Below are positions 43,470 through 51,438 of a DNA stretch of 64,000 nucleotides, piece by piece. Numbering within the stretch: position 1 is the stretch's first letter; every line of letters begins with the position of its first letter. Under the pieces are notes generated by a model that saw nothing but the letters and a program-made list of their open reading frames with translations, had not been told where the DNA came from and did no database searches. A program made the position numbers and the translations under genes. The DNA is from Bacteroides fragilis NCTC 9343 (GTDB lineage: Bacteria > Bacteroidota > Bacteroidia > Bacteroidales > Bacteroidaceae): the NCBI RefSeq assembly GCF_000025985.1, contig NC_003228.3, positions 3,100,001 through 3,164,000 of the forward strand, in the 5' to 3' direction.

Positions 43470-45068
43470 TTAGTACACCACTGTTGCAATCACCTGTATA
43501 AACAGGATCAGGAATACCATTGCAATCGGATATACCGTAGCATAAGCTACACTCGGGATATTGCTGTCTACCATCGAGTCGGCAGCCGCAAGTCCCGGCG
43601 TACTGGTCATACCGCCGGTAATGGTACCCAGCAAATCGAGCAAGCTGATCTTAAACACCAGACGTCCGACGAACACAGCAATCAGCATCGGTACTAAAGT
43701 AATGGCGGCACCTACTCCGAACAGCAGCAGACCGCTCTCCTGGAAAGTAGCGACCAGATTCTTACCTGCCGACGTACCTACCTCGGCAAGGAAAAGCAAC
43801 AGTCCCAACTGACGAAGCAATTGGTTGGCAGGTCCGGACATAGACCAAAGGATAGGCCCGGTCTTGCCTATCGCGCTCAGCAGCAAAGCCACCATCAGCA
43901 CACCACCTGTCAATCCCGGTGAAAAGGATAATCCGCCCGGGAACGAGATATTGAGTTTGCCGAACAGAACTCCCAGCACAATACCCATAGCAATGGGGAA
44001 GAAATCCGTGTCGGAAAGCTTCTTGGCATTATTACCCAGCAGACGGGCTACTCCCTTGATACCTTCTTTCTCACCAACGACCATCAGTTTATCGCCAAAC
44101 TTCAATGCCAGGTCGGGTGACGGAGAGAGGTCGATACCGCTTCGACGGACACGTGTCACGGTACAACCGAAATTCTTCATCAGGTTCAGGTCGCCCAACT
44201 GCTTATTGATCATATCTTTCTTGGTCAACAGCAATGATTCGATTTCTTGCGTGTTTTCCAACGGAAGTTCACCTTCTTCACGTTCACCTACCAGCACGGC
44301 AAGTTGTGTCAGAGCTTCTTCGCTACCCACTGCCTGAATGTAGTCCCCTTCATGGAGCACCGTATGGGCTGTCGGAATGGATATCTCTTCCTGATGCTTC
44401 AGGCGTGAGATAACGGCTCCTGTCATGGCACGTGCATTGATCTGCATCAGGCTACGGCCGAATACACTCGGATTCGTGATACGATAAATGCAGGTTCCCA
44501 GTTCCGGAAACTGTCCGCGACGCTCTATCTCAAGACGACGGGCCTCTTTGTCAAGGTCGATACGCATTATCTTCGGCAGCAACTTCACAAACAGGATGAC
44601 ACCAATCACGCCAAACGGATAGGCAATACCATAAGCGATAGAAGCCAACGGAGAGTTGGTGCTGTCGATGGCAACGGCCAAACCCGGTGTACTGGTCAGC
44701 GCTCCGGCTACCAGCCCCACCACACTCGGTGTATCGATGCCAAACGCATACTTTAACCCGACAGCAGTCAGACAGGCAGAACTGATGATAAGCATGGTAA
44801 TAATGATCAGCGTCTTCCCCTTACTGCGGAAAGAATCGAAGAATCCCGGCCCCGCCTGGATACCGATGGTAAAGATAAAAAGTACCAATCCGAAATTCCC
44901 CAGTTCCTTGGGAATAATCACACCGAAATGCCCGAAAAGAAGGGCAATGAAGATAACCGCCGACACGTCGAGCGATAGCCCCTTAATCTTGATTCTTCCC
45001 AACATGAAGCCCAACGCAACAATAAGGAAGAGAGAGAAATAAGAGGAGTGCAATAAATCAGTAAACAT
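43470..45068 (-). CDS. YidE/aspartate:alanine-exchanger family transporter
   Basis: The 532-residue membrane protein has two homologous membrane halves (LGFMLGRIKIKGLSLDVSAV and MGIVLGVLFGKLNISFPGG), each with an SxPG loop (LTSTPGLAVAID, MTSTPGLAAADS). Two TrkA-C domains lie between the halves (residues about 205-375). This is the AAE/YidE architecture, secondary exchange of amino or dicarboxylic acids. The substrate cannot be told. It is monocistronic. Confidence 0.9.
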   Translation of the reverse strand: MFTDLLHSSYFSLFLIVALGFMLGRIKIKGLSLDVSAVIFIALLFGHFGVIIPKELGNFGLVLFIFTIGIQAGPGFFDSFRSKGKTLIIITMLIISSACLTAVGLKYAFGIDTPSVVGLVAGALTSTPGLAVAIDSTNSPLASIAYGIAYPFGVIGVILFVKLLPKIMRIDLDKEARRLEIERRGQFPELGTCIYRITNPSVFGRSLMQINARAMTGAVISRLKHQEEISIPTAHTVLHEGDYIQAVGSEEALTQLAVLVGEREEGELPLENTQEIESLLLTKKDMINKQLGDLNLMKNFGCTVTRVRRSGIDLSPSPDLALKFGDKLMVVGEKEGIKGVARLLGNNAKKLSDTDFFPIAMGIVLGVLFGKLNISFPGGLSFSPGLTGGVLMVALLLSAIGKTGPILWSMSGPANQLLRQLGLLLFLAEVGTSAGKNLVATFQESGLLLFGVGAAITLVPMLIAVFVGRLVFKISLLDLLGTITGGMTSTPGLAAADSMVDSNIPSVAYATVYPIAMVFLILFIQVIATVVY

Positions 45069-45101
45069 AAATAAAAAGGTTAATTTTAGTTGTTATGTGC
45101 G

Positions 45102-45109
45102 CAAAGGTA
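45102..45109 (-). promoter_or_regulatory. Putative -7 box for the YidE-type gene
   Basis: Minus-strand TACCTTTG, 34 bp before the ATG at 45068. Confidence 0.5.
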
Positions 45110-45381
45110 CGTAAAAAACTGTTTTCGACTATAGCAAAAGAAGAAGTTATTTTCTTCGCCAAACCCTAAAGCCTTCACATAAGGAAAGCGGAACGGATAT
45201 TTTACAATCAAAAAGACAGAAATTAAAAGATTCTGCTAACGCACCCTCTATTTAAAAACGGTCATATAGGGTAACCGGAAGACTTAGCAGCCAACTTCAC
45301 CCCTTCCAGAAGTCCTGAAAACGGGGTTCTGTTTTTCACTTTTACAGAAAAACAATAAGGATAGACAAAAAAGGGAGTAAC

Positions 45382-45432
45382 CATCCGGCCAGTATGCCGT
45401 AACCATACTTACCGGATGAAGTAATCATCCGG
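45382..45432. repeat. Cluster of alternating CATCCGG/CCGGATG repeats
   Basis: CATCCGG (45382-45388) with AGTATG pairs with CATACT and CCGGATG (45412-45418), and that CCGGATG can instead pair with a further CATCCGG at 45426-45432. The two hairpins are therefore mutually exclusive. This is the only structure seen in the 676-bp gap 45069-45744; no credible gene was found there. Confidence 0.6.
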
Positions 45433-45744
45433 TCAAAATGGTATAACCTAACCGGAAAAAGGCTTTGAAAAAGACTGTTTTACTCTACTTCGTCCACGCT
45501 TCCGAACGGCGACCAAGTGTCAGAAAGCAACGATATAGGTAATAAGAGATCCATATTTCACATATTACAACCGAATCAGCGACAGATAGCAGTTCATGCG
45601 GCACATTAAGTATCCGAACACAAAATCGCCAACGGCATTTCCCGGTGTTTTTCCGAACAACTCCCAACGAGGGATACAAATACGGGATTCTACAAGATTT
45701 TAAATATCAATTTGACAAATTGCTCTTTTCTTCGAAAATATACT

Positions 45745-46653
45745 TTAAGAAATACAATCCTCCCCTTCGCAACATGCTCCTTTATACTCAAATTCTAAAG
45801 TGGCATGAGTGATCCCGACATGTTCCAGTTCATGCTTAACCTCGCGCTTTACCTCTTCCATACGGCGGAGATCGCCTATCACGATATGGGCAGTCAATGC
45901 TGTTTCGGTAGTGCTCAATGCCCAGATATGCAGATGGTGATAACTCTCCACACCGGGTTGCTCCAGGATAACCCGCCCGATCTTTTCACTATCTATTCCC
46001 ATCGGGACTCCGTCGAGCGAAAGGCGGAGGCTGTCGTGCAGTAAGCTCCAGGTTGAGATGACAATGATGACGGCAATCACCAGGCCGATGATCGGATCGA
46101 CAAGTGTCCAACCGGTGTACATGATGATAATACCCGAAATGACCACTCCCACCGATACCAACGTATCGGCAGCCATATGCAGATAAGCTCCTTTCACGTT
46201 GAGGTCTTTTTCCTTATCTTTCATAAAAAGCCAGGCTGTAACGGCATTGATAACCACTCCCACACCTGCCGTCCAGGCAATGGCAGCACCTTCAACCGGA
46301 ACGGGATGGAACAACTTCTCTATACTCTCGGTGATGATAATGCCGACGGCAACCAGAAGAATAACAGCATTGAGCAGAGATACCAGTACCGTACTCTTTT
46401 TATAACCGTATGTATAACGACTGTTGGGATGCACCTTTGCCAACCGGAAAGCAAGCATGGCAAGCACAAGGCTTGCCACATCGCCCAAGTTGTGCCCGGC
46501 ATCGGAAAGCAACCCCAAAGAATCATAATAGAAACCGATGCCGAACTCAACGAGGACAAACAAAATATTCAGCGTAATGCCAATTATAAAAGATTTATTG
46601 AGCGACGTCAGTTCGTGGACGTGCTCGTGATGATGTTCGTGAGAATGTGCCAT
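45745..46653 (-). CDS. CDF-family metal cation exporter (CzcD/ZitB-like)
   Basis: The 302-residue protein has a His-rich N-terminus (AHSHEHHHEHVHE), six membrane helices, and the paired HD motifs for metal binding: LLSDAGHNLGDVA in helix 2 and YLHMAADTLVSVGVV in helix 5. It ends in a ferredoxin-like cytoplasmic domain with a terminal CCEGEDC. It should export zinc or related divalent metals against protons. The start at 46653 places the His tail at the N-terminus. Confidence 0.93.
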   Translation of the reverse strand: MAHSHEHHHEHVHELTSLNKSFIIGITLNILFVLVEFGIGFYYDSLGLLSDAGHNLGDVASLVLAMLAFRLAKVHPNSRYTYGYKKSTVLVSLLNAVILLVAVGIIITESIEKLFHPVPVEGAAIAWTAGVGVVINAVTAWLFMKDKEKDLNVKGAYLHMAADTLVSVGVVISGIIIMYTGWTLVDPIIGLVIAVIIVISTWSLLHDSLRLSLDGVPMGIDSEKIGRVILEQPGVESYHHLHIWALSTTETALTAHIVIGDLRRMEEVKREVKHELEHVGITHATLEFEYKGACCEGEDCIS

Positions 46654-46700
46654 GCTCGATTAAGATATTTATCTATTCTAAAAACAGACAAACCGGCAGA

Positions 46701-47045
46701 TTAGTTCAATGAAATATCATGCATAAAAGGTATCAAGCCATCCGTTTCTTCAACGGCCGGCGACTGCAGCAAAACCAGAGACTTCAGTTCTTCAAGTTCG
46801 GCCGTACAGACACAGAAATAGACATTCTGGGCCGGCAATTTCAGAAAGATCTTCCGGTTGGCATTCATTTTCCTGTTCGACCTCTCACAGTAAGGTCCGT
46901 TAATCGATACAATATAATTGCGTAGACACTCAAATCCGGCTTCGGACAGACGAAAGAAAAGGTTGCCAAATTCCAGATGATACACTTTACAATGGGCACA
47001 GTAAGTAATCATTCCATTGCGGGTTCTGCTGATTAGTTCCATCAT
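46701..47045 (-). CDS. DUF6686-like small cytoplasmic protein
   Basis: The 114-residue protein begins MMELISRTRNG and has a CAHCKVYHLEFGNLFFRLS segment resembling a small CxxC unit, then SINGPYCERSNRKM. It has no signal or membrane segment. The upstream in-frame ATG at 47090 is rejected because the promoter -7 box lies at 47070-47077. The promoter carries NarL-type sites like the hmu operon, so it is probably expressed with heme or iron genes. The family name is a recollection and less sure than the gene call. Confidence 0.7.
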   Translation of the reverse strand: MMELISRTRNGMITYCAHCKVYHLEFGNLFFRLSEAGFECLRNYIVSINGPYCERSNRKMNANRKIFLKLPAQNVYFCVCTAELEELKSLVLLQSPAVEETDGLIPFMHDISLN

Positions 47046-47069
47046 AACTTTAACGTTTTGGTGATGGCA

Positions 47070-47148
47070 CAAAAGTACGCAGATCACCAAGTGAAGGCAA
47101 TACCTACTAATATCTAATTATCAGACAACCGATAGCCACATATGGGGA
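47070..47148 (-). promoter_or_regulatory. NarL-type tandem operators and promoter of the DUF6686-like gene
   Basis: Minus-strand -7 box TACTTTTG at 47070-47077; the proximal site TAGATAT-TA-GTAGGTA (47101-47116) is centred 31.5 nt away; the distal site TCCCCAT-AT-GTGGCTA (47133-47148) lies exactly 32 bp further. The distal left heptamer equals that of the flavodoxin distal site. Confidence 0.6.
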
Positions 47149-47514
47149 GACAAGTCTGCCGTACGATCATAGTATGAAGAAATCTCAATGTTCAGAAACG
47201 GTCGGATACCCCATCAACCTTACTGCAGTCATCACCAAAACTCCCGCTACGACCATCCGCAATACTACTCCTAGGTCTTACAAGAGATATTATTGTCTTC
47301 AAAAACTGAATTGTTTTCGGACAATAGCATAACACTTGGATCACTTTTCAGAAAAGCCATAACTATCACATGCTATTTCAATTCTTTGCCACATATATGA
47401 TAACAATATACAAAATGAATAGCTAAGTAAAGTTGTTTTTCCTTGCTTGTATATACCATATTTTTACAGATCATGGCACAGGCCACTCTTTCGTTCCCTA
47501 TTCGCCAGCACATC
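47149..47514. other. Gene-free stretch between divergent promoters
   Basis: AT-rich, no credible frame on either strand. The only feature noted is an isolated half-site TCCCTAT at 47495-47501, 20 bp before the distal hmu operator. Confidence 0.5.
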
Positions 47515-47593
47515 TACTTATTAATAGGTACTGAGTTCAGTCTTTTTCATTCTGTTTAGGTATTGTAACACCTTTTTAGTCCACCTACCTTTG
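47515..47593 (+). promoter_or_regulatory. NarL-type tandem operators and promoter of the hmu operon
   Basis: The distal site TACTTAT-TA-ATAGGTA (47515-47530) is a near-perfect 7-2-7 palindrome in which both heptamers fit TACYYMT. The proximal site TCATTCT-GT-TTAGGTA (47547-47562) is centred 32 bp downstream and 31.5 nt from the -7 box TACCTTTG (47586-47593). The transcript leader would be about 50 nt. Confidence 0.75.
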
Positions 47594-47650
47594 CAAACAA
47601 TTACAAAGTAAGAAGGGCAATCCTATTAATTAACATTTATATTTTTAACA

Positions 47651-48502
47651 ATGAAAAAGAAATTATTTACACCGAGCACACTTCTCCTTTTGGGAATGTT
47701 ATCTCTTTTTAGCGCATGTAATAACGATGATGACGGTACGAATAAGGCTCAGGAGATAGCTGGAAAATACGAAGGCTACTCAATAGGTAATTGTGCCATG
47801 TTCACAGACTATGTAATGGGTGAAAAATCAGTAGCAACGATTGTTCCCAATGAAGATGGCACTATAAATGTAACCTATGATTCCGGATCCGGTGAGTTTA
47901 AATTGAATAATATTAAAGTTACTTCCAAAACATTCGAAGGATCGGGACAGGTAGAACTCTCCATGAACGATAAACCTGCAGGTGCTAAAGATTTTACACT
48001 CACAGGAAGCATAGATGAACAGCAAAAACTAACCCTTAAAGTGAATGTACCAAGTGTGATGGGAGGGCTTACTATTGAATTTATACAAGGGACATTGCCT
48101 ATATCATATCACGTTTCGGGTACTTACAACAAAGAAGCCAATTTATCAGTCAGTGTCGGATCGACTACATATCCGGATATCACAGATTGTAAAGTCAGCA
48201 TAAAACGTTCATCGGATGATACTGTAGAGCTTACTCTTAAAGGACTATCTAACTTGAACAGTTCTCAAACAGGCAGAGCTATGAATTTAGGAGACTTCAC
48301 AGTAACTGATGTTAAAGTTACCAGCACTGACAATAGTATTTTCAAGATTGAAGGAAGCATTAATACTACTGATACCAACAACACCCCAATTACCGGAACT
48401 CTTTCAGGTACAGTGAGCAATAGTGAAACTAATATTACTTTCACTTTTAAACCCGGTGCCATGCCAATTGATATTACCGCAATGTTTAAAGGAAAGAAAT
48501 AA
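47651..48502 (+). CDS. Calycin-like lipoprotein heading the hmu operon
   Basis: The 283-residue protein has a lipobox (LSLFSAC, Cys near residue 23) and then two similar beta-rich halves: GKYEGYS through the IEFIQGT strand, and GTYNKEANLSV through NITFTFKPG. Each looks like a calycin-type barrel, suggesting internal duplication. hmuY follows after 6 bp, so it is in the operon. P. gingivalis hmu begins with hmuY, so this extra protein may be a second surface heme- or hemoprotein-binding factor; that is inference. Confidence 0.7.
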   Translation: MKKKLFTPSTLLLLGMLSLFSACNNDDDGTNKAQEIAGKYEGYSIGNCAMFTDYVMGEKSVATIVPNEDGTINVTYDSGSGEFKLNNIKVTSKTFEGSGQVELSMNDKPAGAKDFTLTGSIDEQQKLTLKVNVPSVMGGLTIEFIQGTLPISYHVSGTYNKEANLSVSVGSTTYPDITDCKVSIKRSSDDTVELTLKGLSNLNSSQTGRAMNLGDFTVTDVKVTSTDNSIFKIEGSINTTDTNNTPITGTLSGTVSNSETNITFTFKPGAMPIDITAMFKGKK

Positions 48503-48508
48503 AAAAGC

Positions 48509-49180
48509 ATGAGAAAGGCGATTTTGTTTTGTTTAGCCATTACTCTGCTGGGAACGATGCTTATATCGTTCTCAGCTTGTAATGGGATATTGAGCAGCCT
48601 ATATGATGAACCGGAAACCGCAAAGGATTTCGGCTTCATTACGATAGATCATGCCAATCATAGCGGTACGGTACGGGTGGATGCTACCCAATATACAAAA
48701 TGGAACTACATCAATCTGCACACCCTGCAGATTGACTCGGCCAAAGTTACCGCAGAAGGTGCGGATGATCCGGACACATGGGACCTTGCCATTCATCGAT
48801 ACGATGTAAAGACTAATGGCGGTGAGGTGCTTGAAACCGATTATCAAAGCCTGAGTGCACTGAAAAACGCAGGCAGCATGCCTCAAGGTATCTTTGTCGC
48901 CGACGAATGGACCACAAATAAAATAGCTGTCGACGTTTCACACATGATGGAGGATAACGGTTATCTGATTTATGCTCCGTCTGACTTCAATCCGGAACTT
49001 TCAAAATGGCTCAACGTCGATACCAGTGAAATGCCTCCCATTTACACTCCGTCCAACAAAGTCTATCTGCTCAGGATGAAAGACGACACAATGGCTGCCA
49101 TCCGCCTGGTGAGTTACATGAATGCTGCGGGCATAAAGGGATACATGACTTTTGACTACATCTACCCATACGAACCATAA
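48509..49180 (+). CDS. hmuY: HmuY family heme-binding lipoprotein
   Basis: The 223-residue protein has a lipobox FSAC (Cys24) followed by a HmuY-type beta fold: FGFITIDHANHSGTVRVDAT, WNYINLHTLQIDS, DTWDLAIHRYDVKTNGGE and VYLLRMKDDTMAAIRLVSYM. HmuY is a surface or secreted hemophore that passes heme to HmuR. P. gingivalis HmuY binds heme by two His; Bacteroides relatives may use Met, and I cannot assign the ligands here. The gene order hmuY-R-S-T-U-V supports the name. Confidence 0.88.
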   Translation: MRKAILFCLAITLLGTMLISFSACNGILSSLYDEPETAKDFGFITIDHANHSGTVRVDATQYTKWNYINLHTLQIDSAKVTAEGADDPDTWDLAIHRYDVKTNGGEVLETDYQSLSALKNAGSMPQGIFVADEWTTNKIAVDVSHMMEDNGYLIYAPSDFNPELSKWLNVDTSEMPPIYTPSNKVYLLRMKDDTMAAIRLVSYMNAAGIKGYMTFDYIYPYEP

Positions 49181-49209
49181 TGCTTTGATAAAGACAAATA
49201 AAAATAAAT

Positions 49210-51354
49210 ATGCAAAGACTACTAAAATCGGCATATTGCTTCTTCGCAGCCCTCTTGTTGACGACAGCAGCTGCCGCACAACATAAAATATCCGGCAGGG
49301 TGATCGATACCACCCAGGAACCTCTGGTGGGTGCCACCATCACCCTGAAAGAAAAACCGTCTGTCGGCACCACCACCGATACGGAAGGACGCTACACCCT
49401 GACACTGCCGGACCAGAAAGAATATACCGTACAGGTCTCTTTTGTGGGATATGTGACCGCTACAAAAAAAACAACAGCTGCCCGTCAAGGTCGTCTCGAT
49501 TTCATTCTGAAAGAAGATCAGATGAATCTGAGTACCGTAGTTATCACCGGAACACGTACTCCGAAACTACTGAAAGACGCTCCGATCATCACCCGGGTAA
49601 TCACAGCCGGCGATCTGAAGAAAGTGGACGCAACCCATATCGGACAATTGCTTCAGGTAGAGCTACCGGGTATCGAGTTCTCTTATTCAATGGATCAGCA
49701 GGTAAAGCTCAACATGCAGGGATTTGGCGGTAATGCCGTCCTCTTTCTGGTAGATGGCGAACGTCTGGCCGGAGAAACACTGGATAACATAGACTACAAC
49801 CGCCTCAACCTGGACAATGTAGAACGAGTGGAAATAGTGAAAGGCGCGGCCTCTACGCTGTATGGTTCAAGTGCCATCGGGGGGGTAATCAATATCATTA
49901 CCAAAGCTTCGGACGATCCGTGGAATCTGAACCTCAATACTCGTTTCGGAGTACATAATGATCAGCGGCATGGGGGTACGGTAGGATTCAATGCCGGCAA
50001 GTTCTACAGCCAGACCAACGTACAATATACCAACATAGACTCCATTCACGTAAAACAGGGGGATTATACGACCATCAACGGCAATAAAACCTGGAACGTG
50101 AAGGAACGCCTGATGTTCACCCCGAACGAGCAATTGCGACTGACGGCACGTGCTGGCTATTATTTCCGTGAACGGGATGCCTCCTCGGAAACCAAGAACC
50201 GTTATCGCGGATTCAGTGGCGGGCTGAAAGGAAACTACGACTTCAACACGAAAAGTAACCTGGAACTGGCCTACACATTCGACCAGTACGACAAAAGTGA
50301 CTATCTGGTATCATATAAGAATGATATCCGCGACTATAGTAATGTGCAACACAGTGTACGCGCGCTTTACAATTATACGTTCAACGATAAGAACACGCTC
50401 ACCGTCGGAGGAGACTATCTACGAGATTATCTGATGTCGTATCAGTTCAAAGAAAACGCCGATTATACCATGCATTCCGCCGATGCTTTCGGACAGTTCG
50501 ACTGGAATCCCACGGAACACTTCAACGTGATTGCCGGATTGAGGTTCGACTACTTCTCCGAATCGAACGTGCGCCATTTCTCACCGCATCTGGGATTGAT
50601 GTACAAGATAGGAAACTGCTCGCTGAGGGGCTCTTATGCGCAGGGGTTCCGTTCGCCCACCTTGAAAGAGATGCACATGAACTTCTATATGGCAAACACC
50701 ATGATGATTTATGGTAACCCGGATCTGGAGCCGGAAACCAGTCACAACTTCTCGCTCTCCGGAGAATATACCAAAAACCGTTATAATTTTACGCTGACAG
50801 GATATTATAACCTGGTGCACGACCGCATCGAGTATACCTCTTTCAGAGATACCGACGGAATGATCGCACAAAAATATATCAATACCCCACGGGTAGACAT
50901 TGCCGGAATCGATGCCAATGCCTCTGCCAAATATCCTTGCGGTATAGGTGCACGTATCTCGTATACGTACATCCACGAGTTCATGCGTGACGGACAGACC
51001 AAACTCAGCTCTACCCGCCCCCATTCGGCTACGGTACGGTTGGAGTATGGCAAGACATGGGATCATTATGACTTCAATCTGTCACTCGACGGACGGGCCT
51101 TGTCACAGGTGAAAACCAATCAATATACTTCCAATGATCCGAATGCGGGAACGGAAAAGGTAACTTATCCGGGATATACCATGTGGAACCTGACGCTCAC
51201 ACAAAGAGTATGGAAAGGGATCAATGTGAATATGGCCGTCAATAACCTGTTCAACTACCGACCTGACTATTATTATGCCAATTCACCCTATACGACGGGA
51301 ACCAACTTCTCCGTAGGGCTGTCGCTGGACATTGACCAAATGTTCAGAAAATAG
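49210..51354 (+). CDS. hmuR: TonB-dependent heme receptor HmuR
   Basis: The 714-residue outer-membrane receptor has a signal peptide (to AAAA near residue 20), a CarboxypepD-like domain (HKISGRVIDTTQEPLVGATI), a plug (VVITGTRTPKLLKDAP, VEIVKGAASTLYG, GGVINIITKAS) and a barrel. The heme-receptor signature is present: FRSP (480-483), His489, NPDL (503-506), the FRAP/NPNL pair with a His between. It takes heme from HmuY and moves it to the periplasm with TonB energy. Confidence 0.93.
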   Translation: MQRLLKSAYCFFAALLLTTAAAAQHKISGRVIDTTQEPLVGATITLKEKPSVGTTTDTEGRYTLTLPDQKEYTVQVSFVGYVTATKKTTAARQGRLDFILKEDQMNLSTVVITGTRTPKLLKDAPIITRVITAGDLKKVDATHIGQLLQVELPGIEFSYSMDQQVKLNMQGFGGNAVLFLVDGERLAGETLDNIDYNRLNLDNVERVEIVKGAASTLYGSSAIGGVINIITKASDDPWNLNLNTRFGVHNDQRHGGTVGFNAGKFYSQTNVQYTNIDSIHVKQGDYTTINGNKTWNVKERLMFTPNEQLRLTARAGYYFRERDASSETKNRYRGFSGGLKGNYDFNTKSNLELAYTFDQYDKSDYLVSYKNDIRDYSNVQHSVRALYNYTFNDKNTLTVGGDYLRDYLMSYQFKENADYTMHSADAFGQFDWNPTEHFNVIAGLRFDYFSESNVRHFSPHLGLMYKIGNCSLRGSYAQGFRSPTLKEMHMNFYMANTMMIYGNPDLEPETSHNFSLSGEYTKNRYNFTLTGYYNLVHDRIEYTSFRDTDGMIAQKYINTPRVDIAGIDANASAKYPCGIGARISYTYIHEFMRDGQTKLSSTRPHSATVRLEYGKTWDHYDFNLSLDGRALSQVKTNQYTSNDPNAGTEKVTYPGYTMWNLTLTQRVWKGINVNMAVNNLFNYRPDYYYANSPYTTGTNFSVGLSLDIDQMFRK

Positions 51355-51438
51355 CGGAAAAGGCTAAGCCAGCAGATATCTCCGATCGTCCGGCCGGCAT
51401 TTAGTAAGAACGAAATAAACCAAAGAACAAAAAACAAT

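Noticed and set aside
45485..45679. 64-codon minus-strand frame in the large gap
   Set aside because: No promoter and no recognisable sequence; it looks like chance.
27540..47593. The constant 31.5-nt spacing as a trivial effect of the -33 element
   Set aside because: Only partly: ATTG at the site end could be the -33 motif, but the trp, dapF, ansA, peroxidase and AICAR transformylase promoters lack the GGGA/GGTA palindrome at that place, so the operator itself is specific.
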